Assembly: GCA_042569905.1 (NCBI GenBank)
Contig: JBHPHA010000017.1
Location: forward strand, 1 to 25,360
Direction: 5' to 3'
DNA: 25,360 bases
Source of the DNA: JBHPHA01 sp042569905
GTDB taxonomy: Bacteria > Patescibacteriota > Minisyncoccia > Moranbacterales > UBA9337
Shown here: positions 1 through 8,000 of the stretch, piece by piece
Numbering within the stretch: position 1 is the stretch's first letter
Layout of the letters: each line of letters opens with the position of its first letter
Notes under the pieces: generated by a model
The model's input: only the letters and a program-made list of their open reading frames with translations
Database searches by the model: none
Told to the model about the DNA's origin: nothing
Position numbers and translations under genes: made by a program

Positions 1-1174
1 CCTCTATATTCTGAGAAAAACTTTCAATAACTATTTTTTGATTCTCAATATTGAATTTTAATTTTTCAATTTTTCGCACTCTTTCTTCCTCTTGCTTTCG
101 CTCTCTTTCTCTTATTACCTCCAGTTTTTCTTCTTCATCCTGAGTCAATCTAACCTCGCTTACGACTACTGCTTGTTCCTCAATGACATCCACACTAGCA
201 ATAACGACATCCTTTTCAACAATAACATTTTCATCAGACGCCTTCACTGCTACAGCCTCATTCTTCATATTACAATAAGGATTTATGGAATTCATTTTAT
301 TAGAGTAGATATTATTCCCCTCCATATTAATAACACTTTTCCAATATTCTACCCCAGGTATTCCACCGTGAGGAATATTGCAATCGATTCCATATTTAGT
401 ATTGTGATGAATATTGTTTTGCGTCACCTTAATATTTCCATCACCAGAAAGGCTTGGGTAATGTTGAACCGCGATTCCACTTGCACCATTGTCTCTTATT
501 GTATTTTGGGTAACATATAAATCAGCATTCCCAGCAATCACTTCTATTCCACTTTCCCCATTATCTTTAATGACATTACTTCTAATCTCTCCGCTAATTT
601 TTGATCGAATATCAATACCTTCCTCATTATTTCCAATAACTTGATTGTTAATAATTGAAATCAGGCTTCCTTTTTGAACGTAAATTCCCTTACCACTACC
701 ATTTTTTATATTTGAATTAACAATTGTTACCTTCTCAGTTCCTGGTAATAGATTAATTCCAATCCCCTTAAAGTCTTTTATTGTACAATTTTCAATCTCA
801 ACATTGGCTCCACTCGCAATAACGACTGGATTTTTTACATTTGCAACTGTTAAATCTTCTAGGTGGGATCCATTTTTCATAGTAACCTTTCCAGAAATCA
901 CCACTTTGCTTTCACTCTCACCATAAAGCCTAATCGAACCATCTAGAACAACAACTTCCGCATAAGCACCTTTTTCAATGAAAATCCTTACTGACCCTCC
1001 CTCACCTTGAGCCTCATCAACAGCTTCATTGATAGTTTTAAAAGGTTCATCTTCGCTTCCGTCACCACTCTCTGAAACCGACTCATCCACATAAAAATCA
1101 TACCCCTTCGCAGAAACTGCAAATGGAATAAAAAACACCATTAAAACTATAATTACTAATCTAATTTTTATCAT
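1..1174 (-). CDS. Secreted parallel beta-helix (NosD/pectate-lyase-like repeat) protein, 3' end outside window
   Basis: Reading the minus strand from ATG at 1174 gives an open frame of 391 codons that runs off the left edge without a stop. Residues 1-22 form a signal peptide (KIR, a hydrophobic run, then AVSA before KGYDFYVDE). Residues 35-60 (GDGSEDEPFKTINEAVDEA) resemble the start of DUF1565-type beta-helix proteins. Residues 95-290 contain short repeats of the type N-x-I-x-x-N-x-x-x-G-I (IRDNGASGI, IKNGSGKGI, VIGNNEEGI), the hallmark of right-handed beta-helix rungs. Residues from about 340 are very rich in Glu, Lys and Arg and look like a coiled coil. The protein is probably exported and surface-bound; substrate and activity are unknown. 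There is no SD before the start, but a good promoter lies 25 bases upstream. The fold call is firm; enzymatic function is not. Confidence 0.85.
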   Translation of the reverse strand, partial: MIKIRLVIIVLMVFFIPFAVSAKGYDFYVDESVSESGDGSEDEPFKTINEAVDEAQGEGGSVRIFIEKGAYAEVVVLDGSIRLYGESESKVVISGKVTMKNGSHLEDLTVANVKNPVVIASGANVEIENCTIKDFKGIGINLLPGTEKVTIVNSNIKNGSGKGIYVQKGSLISIINNQVIGNNEEGIDIRSKISGEIRSNVIKDNGESGIEVIAGNADLYVTQNTIRDNGASGIAVQHYPSLSGDGNIKVTQNNIHHNTKYGIDCNIPHGGIPGVEYWKSVINMEGNNIYSNKMNSINPYCNMKNEAVAVKASDENVIVEKDVVIASVDVIEEQAVVVSEVRLTQDEEEKLEVIRERERKQEEERVRKIEKLKFNIENQKIVIESFSQNIE

Positions 1175-1198
1175 ATTTAATATCAACAATTACACTTA

Positions 1199-1227
1199 AG
1201 TATAAACTTAAAAATATTTATTTGCAA
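1199..1227 (-). promoter_or_regulatory. Promoter of the beta-helix gene
   Basis: On the minus strand TTGCAA (1222-1227) and TATACT (1199-1204) are spaced 17 bp apart, with the start codon about 25 bases downstream of the -10. The -35 overlaps the U-tract of the terminator just upstream. Confidence 0.6.
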
Positions 1228-1258
1228 AAAAAGAAGCGAGATTTACCTAAACCTCGCT
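1226..1258 (-). terminator. Terminator after copB and the small downstream gene
   Basis: Arms AGCGAG (1253-1258 on the minus strand) and CTCGCT (1235-1240), with extra A-T pairs inside, are followed by a run of T on the minus strand. It lies 30 bases after the stop of the 114-residue protein. Confidence 0.75.
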
Positions 1259-1287
1259 ACATAAGGTTCATGGACATTGCCACACTC

Positions 1288-1632
1288 TCAGGGTTCTACT
1301 ATATCAAAATCGACATACTCTGGCTCTACCTCCTTATCACCCTGAATTATGAATATTTTTTCAGGACTATCCTTGTAGTACTTGAATTTCACATCATCCC
1401 TTTTAAAAACGGTACCGCCCTGAAAAGGAATTACTTCATCCGCAATTGGAGACAGAACCCCATTACCCCGCAAGCTATACAGATACTCACCATACTCCTC
1501 CCTGTGACCAACAAATAGAACTTTTTTTTTAAACTTGAACCCTACCAACTTAGATACTTTACTGTGAATAGGATAAACCTTAATCACTTTAGGATCCTCA
1601 TTTATAAGCTCAACATCAATTTTAGTTGCCAT
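1288..1632 (-). CDS. Small hypothetical protein downstream of copB
   Basis: A 114-residue soluble protein that I do not recognise. It has no signal peptide or TM segment, and alternating hydrophobic and charged residues suggest mostly beta structure (KKKVLFVGHREEYGEYLYSL, then EKIFIIQGDKEVEPEYVDFDIV). It ends in an acidic patch. The ATG at 1632 has a good SD (AGGGAG, 8 nt spacing), unlike the ATPase gene before it. It starts 82 bases after the copB stop with no terminator between and shares a terminator at 1226-1258, so it is probably co-transcribed with copB. A role in metal handling is only a guess from this position; the protein has no Cys and few His. Confidence 0.7.
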   Translation of the reverse strand: MATKIDVELINEDPKVIKVYPIHSKVSKLVGFKFKKKVLFVGHREEYGEYLYSLRGNGVLSPIADEVIPFQGGTVFKRDDVKFKYYKDSPEKIFIIQGDKEVEPEYVDFDIVEP

Positions 1633-1714
1633 CGTTAATTCTCCCTACAGATTTTTCAAAAAATAAACATAGACACACCAACTCAATTTCAGCATATCAA
1701 TACATACTATTCCA

Positions 1715-3733
1715 TTATTTACTATTTGTAAAGACCAAAGACCTCGCATTCGTTGCCACTATTACAGTACTAAGAGACATTAAAATTGCTCCAATTGCTG
1801 GAGAAAGTATGAATCCACTTTGATATAAAACGCCCGCCGCAAGAGGAATAGCTATAATATTATATCCTGTTGCCCAAGCTAAATTTTGAATCATTTTTGA
1901 ATAAACCGCTTTTCCAAAAAAAATAAATTTCAAAACATCTTTGGGATTATTTTTCACTAAAATTACATCAGCAGTCTCCGATGCGATATCTGTGCCTTCA
2001 CCAATCGCAATTCCAATGTCAGCTTGAGCAATTGCTGGAGCATCATTCACACCATCTCCAACCATCGCCACATATTCACCTTTATCTTGAAGCTCCTTAA
2101 TCTTTTCCTGCTTTTGATGAGGAAGAACGCTTGCAAAAAAACCATCCATCCCTAATCTTTGAGAGACATCCTCAGCAACTTTTTCATTATCACCTGAAAG
2201 CATCCATGTTTTTATTCCCGCCTCTTTCAATGATTCAATCGCACCATGTGAATTATTTCTTATTTGATCGGATACAATAGTGTATCCAAGTAACTTCATT
2301 TCACGCTCTTCTTTTTCCAAGACTGCAGTTATTGTGCCACTCTCATTTTCAAGTTCATCTGGAATTTCTACTGAAAAGTCTCTCAAATAATCAACACTGA
2401 CTGCAACAATATCCCTGCCATCGACTCTTCCCTCGATGCCTTTACCTTTCAAGGCCTTAAAATTACTCACTTCGCTCAGCTCAACATTCTTCTCCCTAGC
2501 TTCTGTTATAATTGCCCTCGCAATTGGATGCTCGGAATTATTCTCCAAACTAGCAATGATTCCTAGTAGCTTATCTCTATTCACTTCATGATAGAATGTT
2601 TTAATTTTTTCAACTTTAAATTTCCCCTCAGTCAGCGTTCCTGTTTTATCAAAAACCACTGTGGTTATTTTTCTAGCATTTTCAAGAGCATCCCGATTAC
2701 GAATCAATAACCCATTTTGACTTGAAAGAGTTGTCGACATAGAAACCACCAACGGAATCGCCAGGCCTAGTGCATGCGGACAAGCAATTACCAAAACTGT
2801 TGCAGTTCTCTCTATAGCGAATGCCACATCACCAAGTATAATTAGCCACACAATAAATGTCACTACTCCAGAAAAAACAGCCACCACAGTAAGATAGAAA
2901 GCGGCCCTGTCTGCTAGGTGTTGAGTTTTTGACTTCAATGATTGAACCTTTCTCACTAACTCAACTACTCTTGAAATATAGAAATCCTTTTGACTACTCT
3001 CGACACTAACCTCCAAAGACCCATCCTCATTAATTGACCCTCCAATAACTCTGTCTTTTTCTTTTTTCAAAACCGGAACAGATTCCCCCGTAACAGCAGC
3101 CTCATTTACAGAACTCTCACCTTTCATAATTAGCCCATCAACTGGAATCTTTTCTCCAGGTCTCACCAAAATAATATCACCCTTCTTAAGTTTACTTGTT
3201 TTGACACTCACGGTATCTTCACCTTTTTTTAAATTAGACTCAGCTGGAATAAGCTCAGAAAGTTTTTCCAAAGCCCTTGATGCCCCCATCACTGATCTCA
3301 TTTCAATCCAGTGACCCAAAAGCATCACGTCAATCAATGTGGCAAGTTCCCAAAAAAACATCTTTCCCCCAAATCCGAAAACAACCACTGAACTATACGC
3401 ATACGAAACAATAATCGCCAAAGATATTAATGTCATCATTCCAGGAATCTTTTCTGTAAATTCTTTTTTTGCCCCCAAAAGAAAAGGTTTCCCTCCATAG
3501 AAAAATATAATCGAAGAAGTAATAAAAAGAAGATAGACATCCCCCAGAAAGGAAAAAGAAAATCCTAACAATTCTCCAATCATTGGCGAAAGAAAAAGGA
3601 TTGGGATTGTTAAAACAAGAGAAACAAAAAATCTCTTTTTAAAATCACTTGCCATATGCCCGCTATGCACACCTGGGTGATTAGCCTTGTCACTCTGATG
3701 GTGCTCATGGTGATTATGATCTGAATGATTCAT
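1715..3733 (-). CDS. copB: P1B-type heavy-metal ATPase, CopB-like (CPH motif)
   Basis: A complete 672-residue metal-pumping P-type ATPase. The N-terminus is a short His-rich tail (residues 1-26, HNHHEHHQ) in place of Cys-type metal-binding domains. Visible motifs are TGES (215-218), the membrane metal site CPH (318-320), the phosphorylation site DKTGT (362-366), SEHP (400-403), GDGVND (559-564), YN in TM7 (624-625) and MSLST in TM8 (652-656). CPH plus a His-rich tail and MSxST mark the P1B-3 / CopB group, which exports copper or silver ions from the cytoplasm. No CopZ chaperone, CsoR or CopY regulator is encoded nearby. There is no SD before ATG 3733. The promoter has a 12-bp palindrome in its spacer. 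The family call is very sure; the exact metal (Cu+, Cu2+ or Ag+) cannot be read from sequence. Confidence 0.95.
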   Translation of the reverse strand: MNHSDHNHHEHHQSDKANHPGVHSGHMASDFKKRFFVSLVLTIPILFLSPMIGELLGFSFSFLGDVYLLFITSSIIFFYGGKPFLLGAKKEFTEKIPGMMTLISLAIIVSYAYSSVVVFGFGGKMFFWELATLIDVMLLGHWIEMRSVMGASRALEKLSELIPAESNLKKGEDTVSVKTSKLKKGDIILVRPGEKIPVDGLIMKGESSVNEAAVTGESVPVLKKEKDRVIGGSINEDGSLEVSVESSQKDFYISRVVELVRKVQSLKSKTQHLADRAAFYLTVVAVFSGVVTFIVWLIILGDVAFAIERTATVLVIACPHALGLAIPLVVSMSTTLSSQNGLLIRNRDALENARKITTVVFDKTGTLTEGKFKVEKIKTFYHEVNRDKLLGIIASLENNSEHPIARAIITEAREKNVELSEVSNFKALKGKGIEGRVDGRDIVAVSVDYLRDFSVEIPDELENESGTITAVLEKEEREMKLLGYTIVSDQIRNNSHGAIESLKEAGIKTWMLSGDNEKVAEDVSQRLGMDGFFASVLPHQKQEKIKELQDKGEYVAMVGDGVNDAPAIAQADIGIAIGEGTDIASETADVILVKNNPKDVLKFIFFGKAVYSKMIQNLAWATGYNIIAIPLAAGVLYQSGFILSPAIGAILMSLSTVIVATNARSLVFTNSK

Positions 3734-3765
3734 ATGATATTTTTAAAAGAATTAAATCTTTCTTT

Positions 3766-3794
3766 ATTATATCCTCTTTAAAGAGTAAAAACAA
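3766..3794 (-). promoter_or_regulatory. copB promoter
   Basis: On the minus strand TTGTTT (3789-3794) and a perfect TATAAT (3766-3771) have a 17-bp spacer. The -35 lies in the U-tract of the preceding terminator. Confidence 0.6.
3774..3785. promoter_or_regulatory. Candidate operator palindrome in the copB promoter
   Basis: CTCTTTAAAGAG is a perfect 12-bp palindrome lying between the -35 and -10 of the copB promoter, where a repressor would block RNA polymerase. It does not match the CopY box (TACAxxTGTA). It could be chance in AT-rich DNA. Confidence 0.4.
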
Positions 3795-3829
3795 AAAAAC
3801 TCGCTGTTACTTTTATAAGTAACAGCGAG
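3793..3829 (-). terminator. Terminator of the 179-residue membrane protein gene
   Basis: A 13-bp perfect stem (CTCGCTGTTACTT and its complement, 3800-3829) with a 4-base loop is followed on the minus strand by seven T. It is one of the strongest hairpins in the window. Confidence 0.9.
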
Positions 3830-3857
3830 TTTACTGTGTTTGTGCAAAAAAATATAT

Positions 3858-4397
3858 TTATTCCTGCACCTTATTCGTCATTCCCTTCACTTCATCAAAC
3901 AGAGAGATTGATTCTTTGAAAAGAATAAATCTATTGCGTTCATCATCAAAAGTTTTTAATTCCTTGTTTTTGATAAAGAAAAGTCGTTTAATCTTTTTAA
4001 TCATTTTTACACTTTCCTGAGCTTCATTTGGAAGATCCTTATATGCATCCGATCTATTACCAACATACGAAAGCAGCCATGCTGATTCATCTAGAAAACC
4101 CTGTAAACTAGAACCTTTTTTTGACTTTTCAATGCCTTGTCTAGTCAAATCATCAAAACTAGATTTTCTTTCTCCATCCAAGTATGCGGAAATTTCACCA
4201 TGGAGCATATCAATGGCTTCATAAAACTTCTCATAAAATTCCCTCTCCATCACACTTAGAATGTAATTCGAAAAACCTTCCAACTTTTCCGATTTAAGCT
4301 CCCATACTTTAATGTTATCAGATACGTAATAGTAATCTATTACAAACCTCACTATGGCCAGTACTATGATCTCAATACCAATCCAAATGAATTCCAT
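3858..4397 (-). CDS. Hypothetical protein with one N-terminal membrane anchor
   Basis: A 179-residue protein of unknown function. I start it at ATG 4397 because AGGAGG sits 8 nt upstream; the GTG two codons earlier lies only 2 nt from that SD. Residues 1-20 (MEFIWIGIEIIVLAIVRFVI) form one TM helix. The rest is helical and charged, facing the cytoplasm or the outside, with a KKIKR basic patch late in the chain. No Cys cluster or known motif is visible. It is a single-gene unit between its own promoter (4456-4484) and terminator (3793-3829). The design (N-terminal anchor plus long helical domain) recalls the small ORFans further along, but I see no sequence match to them. Confidence 0.75.
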   Translation of the reverse strand: MEFIWIGIEIIVLAIVRFVIDYYYVSDNIKVWELKSEKLEGFSNYILSVMEREFYEKFYEAIDMLHGEISAYLDGERKSSFDDLTRQGIEKSKKGSSLQGFLDESAWLLSYVGNRSDAYKDLPNEAQESVKMIKKIKRLFFIKNKELKTFDDERNRFILFKESISLFDEVKGMTNKVQE

Positions 4398-4455
4398 AAT
4401 CACTACCTCCTTTTTTGCAATTTAATGGATCAACAATCTATTTAAGGAACTTACT

Positions 4456-4484
4456 AAATTAGCACGCTCAAAAAACATTGTCAA
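4456..4484 (-). promoter_or_regulatory. Promoter of the 179-residue protein gene
   Basis: On the minus strand a consensus TTGACA (4479-4484) and TAATTT (4456-4461) have 17-bp spacing. It starts directly after the U-tract of the ppaC terminator. Confidence 0.75.
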
Positions 4485-4516
4485 CAAAAAAACACCCGTA
4501 TCAACGAGTGTTTTTT
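4485..4516 (-). terminator. ppaC terminator
   Basis: ACACTCGT and ACGGGTGT pair over 8 bp (one G-U) around a 4-base loop, followed by seven T on the minus strand. Flanking A- and T-runs on both sides make it potentially bidirectional. Confidence 0.85.
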
Positions 4517-4534
4517 GAAATATGCAATCAAATA

Positions 4535-5458
4535 TTAAGCTTTGAAATGTTCTTCAAATTTTGGGATAATTTGTTTTTTTCGCGAAACTAGCTTATCTGC
4601 AAATAGAATTCCGTCTTGATCCTGGGCTCCAAAGAGTTTTATGAATAATTCAGTTTCTTCCTCTCCTGATGTAAGTGTGTAGCTCTTTTCATTTAAGATA
4701 TCAATAATTGAAAAGAAAACTCCTTTTAGATTATCTTGCTCCTTAATTTCTTTCATTTTTTCAATAATCTCAGTTTTTCTTTCTAAGCCATAATCCTTAT
4801 TAGTAGTTTCCATTAAGCCAACACCGTAATTCTCTCCTCCAAATTCAAACATTTTGTAATCGAGTCTGACTAATTCTTCAGCAGAAATATCACCTAAATC
4901 ACTTTTTGCACTAAACATCTCTAAGCTGAATTTTTCCAAATCTTCAATTCCTGCCGCTTCATTCAGTTTCTCAGTTATTTCCCTATCAATATCAGTTGTA
5001 GTTGGTGAACGGAAATACAATGTATCTGAGATAATACCTGCAATCAAAAGAGCTGCATTTGTTTTTGAAATTTCAGTCCCGCTTTCAAAATACTTCTTTG
5101 CAATAATCGTACAAGATGACCCAACTGGCTCAATGTAGATTGAAATAGGCTTGTCGGTTTCAATCTTAAGTTTGTGATGATCAATGATTTCTACAATATC
5201 CAAGTCTTTTAGGTTACTAACACTCTGAGACTCTTCGTTATGATCCAAAAGGATAATCTCTGTTCCATGCGGAAGCTCTGTGATGTGCTCTGGCTCTTCT
5301 ACTTCATATTTTTCAAAAACAAATCTTGTTTCATTGTTAATTCTCCCTAGTGCAAAAGCTTTCGCCTCAACTCCTTTTTGAGTCAAAAAATCTTCATACA
5401 CAATTGCACTACAGATTGTGTCTGTGTCTGGATTCTTATGTCCAATAATATGTTTCAT
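4535..5458 (-). CDS. ppaC: Manganese-dependent (family II) inorganic pyrophosphatase
   Basis: A 307-residue DHH/DHHA2 phosphoesterase that splits pyrophosphate into two phosphates, pulling nucleic acid and other biosynthetic reactions forward in the cytoplasm. The metal-binding motifs are intact: GHKNPDTDT (His7, Asp11, Asp13), DHNE (72-75), DHH (93-95) and GSSCT (113-117). The C-terminal DHHA2 domain carries the substrate-binding SRKKQ (292-296). Length fits the family (about 305-310), with no CBS insertion. It is a single gene with terminator 4485-4516. No SD is visible before ATG 5458; the leader is AT-rich. The call is very sure. Confidence 0.97.
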   Translation of the reverse strand: MKHIIGHKNPDTDTICSAIVYEDFLTQKGVEAKAFALGRINNETRFVFEKYEVEEPEHITELPHGTEIILLDHNEESQSVSNLKDLDIVEIIDHHKLKIETDKPISIYIEPVGSSCTIIAKKYFESGTEISKTNAALLIAGIISDTLYFRSPTTTDIDREITEKLNEAAGIEDLEKFSLEMFSAKSDLGDISAEELVRLDYKMFEFGGENYGVGLMETTNKDYGLERKTEIIEKMKEIKEQDNLKGVFFSIIDILNEKSYTLTSGEEETELFIKLFGAQDQDGILFADKLVSRKKQIIPKFEEHFKA

Positions 5459-5528
5459 ATCTTTAAAATATTTTAATAATTTCTTTTAGTATAATACTAT
5501 TTTGAGGGGCTAAAGTAAAGATGAAAAT

Positions 5529-5563
5529 AAAAAAAACTAAGAATTAATTATAAATTCCTAGTT
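5529..5563 (-). terminator. Terminator of the two-gene ORFan unit
   Basis: AACTAGGAATT-type arms (5535-5545 and 5553-5563, one mismatch) around an AT-rich loop, followed by eight T on the minus strand. Confidence 0.75.
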
Positions 5564-5589
5564 TTGTACTATATCGCTATTAGGTTTTA

Positions 5590-5820
5590 CTATTCGCGAC
5601 TGTGACTCATTCGTTCCCGTAAAACCTCAGGGACATTTACCTCAGGAAACTCATCACAGAGTTCCAAGACAATTTCTCTTGAAGTTTTCGGGGTTTGAGC
5701 ATATCTTTGACCATATTCAGATCGAATATGGTAGACAGTATCAGGATCAACTTCATTAACAGAAGCTCTTCTCTCTGAAGAGAGTTTTTCAGAAAGTGCG
5801 TTAAACTTATCAAACTGCAT
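5590..5820 (-). CDS. Small charged hypothetical protein
   Basis: A 76-residue soluble protein starting MQFDKFNALSEKLSSERR. I choose ATG 5820 because AGAGG lies 5 nt upstream; the ATG five codons earlier (5835) has no SD and itself encodes part of that SD. It contains two predicted helical stretches, one near the start and one at residues 48-70 (EIVLELCDEFPEVNVPEVL). It follows the 68-residue gene by 41 bases and shares its promoter (6125-6153) and terminator, so the two form an operon. No family is recognised. Size and pairing could suggest a toxin-antitoxin pair, but neither protein shows a known fold. Confidence 0.65.
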   Translation of the reverse strand: MQFDKFNALSEKLSSERRASVNEVDPDTVYHIRSEYGQRYAQTPKTSREIVLELCDEFPEVNVPEVLRERMSHSRE

Positions 5821-5861
5821 AAATACCTCTTGCATATAAAGTTTTTTGTCTTAAATGAAAT

Positions 5862-6068
5862 TTATCTTTTCCCTATAATACCAGCACCACCAATGACAAC
5901 TATTTCTTTTGCGCCACCAATGGAAACACTCCCATTGACAATCATTGCCAAGCCATTATCATCTTGTGATGATACTACTTCAGCAAATCCATTGCGATGA
6001 CCTGCGCCACCGAAGCAAACTTTGTTATCTGCGCCGCTTACAATATTAAGACTCTTTCCATCACCCAT
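5862..6068 (-). CDS. Small Gly-rich hypothetical protein
   Basis: A 68-residue protein that is first in a two-gene operon. Good SD (AAGGAGT, about 7 nt before ATG 6068) and a consensus-like promoter 60 bases upstream support translation. It consists of two loosely repeated beta-like units ending in GGAG (VCFGGAGHRN and IVVIGGAGIIG), with no charge-rich helices, no signal peptide and one Cys. The repeats suggest a short beta-solenoid or self-associating strand protein, but no family is recognised. Confidence 0.6.
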   Translation of the reverse strand: MGDGKSLNIVSGADNKVCFGGAGHRNGFAEVVSSQDDNGLAMIVNGSVSIGGAKEIVVIGGAGIIGKR

Positions 6069-6124
6069 TCAAACACTCCTTAAACTTTTTTTATTAAAAC
6101 AACCATCGCTTATTGCGATTTTTA

Positions 6125-6153
6125 ATATTAGCATAAATCCAGTAATAAGTCAA
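6125..6153 (-). promoter_or_regulatory. Promoter of the two small ORFan genes
   Basis: On the minus strand TTGACT (6148-6153) and TAATAT (6125-6130) with a 17-bp spacer. Confidence 0.7.
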
Positions 6154-6194
6154 TACTTAGCGACTACATTCTACTCCCAAACTTAACTTAAACA

Positions 6195-6232
6195 CAAAAA
6201 ATACCTATTTAAATGTACTTTTAAATAGGTAT
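6195..6232 (-). terminator. Terminator downstream of the reverse transcriptase gene
   Basis: A perfect 13-bp stem (ATACCTATTTAAA and complement, 6201-6232) with a 6-base loop, then six T on the minus strand. It lies about 120 bases after the RT stop codon, leaving a long 3' UTR. Confidence 0.85.
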
Positions 6233-6261
6233 TTAATATATCGTCACTAATCATCGTCATT

Positions 6262-6313
6262 TGTCATCTCGACCGAATCCGCCCTTGCTGGAGAAGAAGT
6301 AGAGAGATTTAAA
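6262..6313. repeat. REP-like intergenic repeat element
   Basis: This stretch starts TGTCATCTCGACCGAA and ends AGTAGAGAGATTT, so ATCTC and GAGAT form the ends of an imperfect palindrome. From memory this matches the common intergenic repeat pattern GTCAT-x-TCGA-x-CGAA ... GAGA-x-ATCT seen in many copies in Bacteroidota and other genomes. It sits in the 3' UTR of the reverse transcriptase gene, GC-richer than its surroundings. Only one copy is in the window. Confidence 0.45.
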
Positions 6314-6354
6314 GTCAGCAATGGCTGTTGCTATCCTGAAATTAAAAAAGATAT

Positions 6355-7806
6355 CTAACTTTTTTTATCTTTCAATAAATAATCTTTAGTTTTTTTTAAA
6401 AAATGCTTCTTTTGTACTAATTTGTTCATAGTAGCTTTCCTGTCATGGAAACTTTCTAGTGCAATAATGTAATATCTAGCTATCTTATTATTATCAACAT
6501 ATTCTCGCCTAAACAACTTTTGCATATTTATTTTTTGACCATCCGTACCAAACCTCCCAATTAATACAAAATGGTATCCAGTAATCATAAAATTATTAAA
6601 TCGCAGCAATCGATCCCAATCAATTTCATCAATATTGAAAAAGGTTTTTTTAGCCTTACTTAAAATACGAAGTAAGAAAATAGACTGGAATTCATATGGA
6701 GTTTTATTTAAAACTTCAACCACCTTATTTTGAACATCCTTCCGATCAGCAAAAGAACTTAAAAAATTACATATCTCCATGGTAAATGCTGGGCTATACA
6801 AGTCGTGCTTTAATATGTCCTCAATAGGAAAACTGGACTTAATCCTCCTGAACCTATTTATACAATACTTGAACTTTCTATTATTAATTTCATTAACAGA
6901 TATTGCATCCCTCCATAAATCTATTAAATCATCCTCTATCTCACTACAGTATTTATCGATATCAGAATTAATTGAATACTCCAAAACATGATTTTCCAAA
7001 TCGCCAGAATTAACCTCGTTTAAATATCCTTTGAAATCAACCACTTCGGTTTTACCTCCATTTAAATGTAAATTTAATGGTCGCAAAAGCTCTGTAAGTT
7101 TTTTAATCGCCTCTTGAGTTTCCAGCTCATTATCGCAAAATACACGAATATCATCCATGAATCTATAATACTTATAACCAGTCGCAATCATAGCCTTATC
7201 CACATCGCTAAGATAGACATTAGCTAAAAAAGAAGAGCAGTCATTATTTTGAGGAATGCCCATTCCTGATTCACTCCAATAATGAAGCAATTCTCGCAAT
7301 TTAGAAACTTCTTTTGATTCAATGTTTAAACTACATAGAACCTTAATGAGATGTTCAATTTCAATATGTTCAAAAAAAGCATTTATATCAGTCTTCAACA
7401 GTAATCCATGTGAATTCCTTTTAAAATTTTGTTTTGTTTTTTCCTGCCAATTCTTCCAGGAATTAACTCCGTTGACTACAAATTTACTATCACTTTTTGA
7501 AGTTCTGTATCCAAAACTAGACCCACATGGAGATAATTTACTATCAATGTTTTTAGCAAATCTATTCACTATGAGCTGATAATAAACTCTATCCCAAAAA
7601 TCGACATACTGAGCTGGCCTTAAAATAAGATTTAGCTTAGGAACATCCAAGAAAAAAGTGTCATTTGGCGCATACTCATCAAAATTAATTTCAGAAAAAT
7701 CACAATCCAATAAATCCTTATATTCTAAGATGTCTGGCCAAAAATCATCAATGATATCATACTTAACATATCTTATTGCTTTTTTTATTTCTTCTTCATT
7801 AAACAT
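6355..7806 (-). CDS. Unknown-group (Abi/DRT-like) reverse transcriptase
   Basis: A 483-residue RNA-directed DNA polymerase homolog. The core covers about residues 55-260: LKTDINAFFEHI with catalytic Asp140, GIPQNNDCSSFLANVYL (183-199), YYRFMDD with Asp218 and Asp219, and LNGGKTEVV (248-256). Motif B reads PQN where most RTs have PQG. No maturase or endonuclease domain follows; residues 270-483 are purely helical and look like the alpha-repeat tail of Abi-type and unknown-group RTs, many of which are anti-phage defence proteins (DRTs). I see no group II intron, no retron-type msr/msd and no template/variable repeat of a DGR. No SD precedes ATG 7806; a TATAAT-like box lies at 7840-7845. RT identity is sure; the defence role is inferred from family type. 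Confidence 0.9.
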   Translation of the reverse strand: MFNEEEIKKAIRYVKYDIIDDFWPDILEYKDLLDCDFSEINFDEYAPNDTFFLDVPKLNLILRPAQYVDFWDRVYYQLIVNRFAKNIDSKLSPCGSSFGYRTSKSDSKFVVNGVNSWKNWQEKTKQNFKRNSHGLLLKTDINAFFEHIEIEHLIKVLCSLNIESKEVSKLRELLHYWSESGMGIPQNNDCSSFLANVYLSDVDKAMIATGYKYYRFMDDIRVFCDNELETQEAIKKLTELLRPLNLHLNGGKTEVVDFKGYLNEVNSGDLENHVLEYSINSDIDKYCSEIEDDLIDLWRDAISVNEINNRKFKYCINRFRRIKSSFPIEDILKHDLYSPAFTMEICNFLSSFADRKDVQNKVVEVLNKTPYEFQSIFLLRILSKAKKTFFNIDEIDWDRLLRFNNFMITGYHFVLIGRFGTDGQKINMQKLFRREYVDNNKIARYYIIALESFHDRKATMNKLVQKKHFLKKTKDYLLKDKKS

Positions 7807-7882
7807 ATCGAGACTAACTATTAATAAACACTTTCTTTCATTATACTCCTCTCAAGAAACAAACTCTAGTCTTGACAGTAAA

Positions 7883-7918
7883 TTACTGGTATTTGATAAG
7901 GATCCTGAAACCCAGTAA
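7883..7918. other. Hairpin upstream of the RT gene
   Basis: TTACTGG (7883-7889) and CCAGTAA (7912-7918) pair perfectly. The loop of 22 bases holds the palindrome AGGATCCT. It could belong to an RT-associated RNA on either strand. Confidence 0.4.
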
Positions 7919-8000
7919 AGAAGCGGGTGTGGCAGGTTCAGTTTAGGATGATGGGCGACGGTAGTTTTTATTTTGATTGGGTGTTTTTTGTTTGTAGATA

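Noticed and set aside
92..520. Plus-strand open frame of 142 codons
   Set aside because: It is antisense to the beta-helix gene, whose repeat pattern and signal peptide are clear on the minus strand.
7818..7846. Six-codon mini-ORF with AGAGGAG just upstream of the RT
   Set aside because: The putative SD overlaps the likely -10 TATAAT, so it would not be transcribed.
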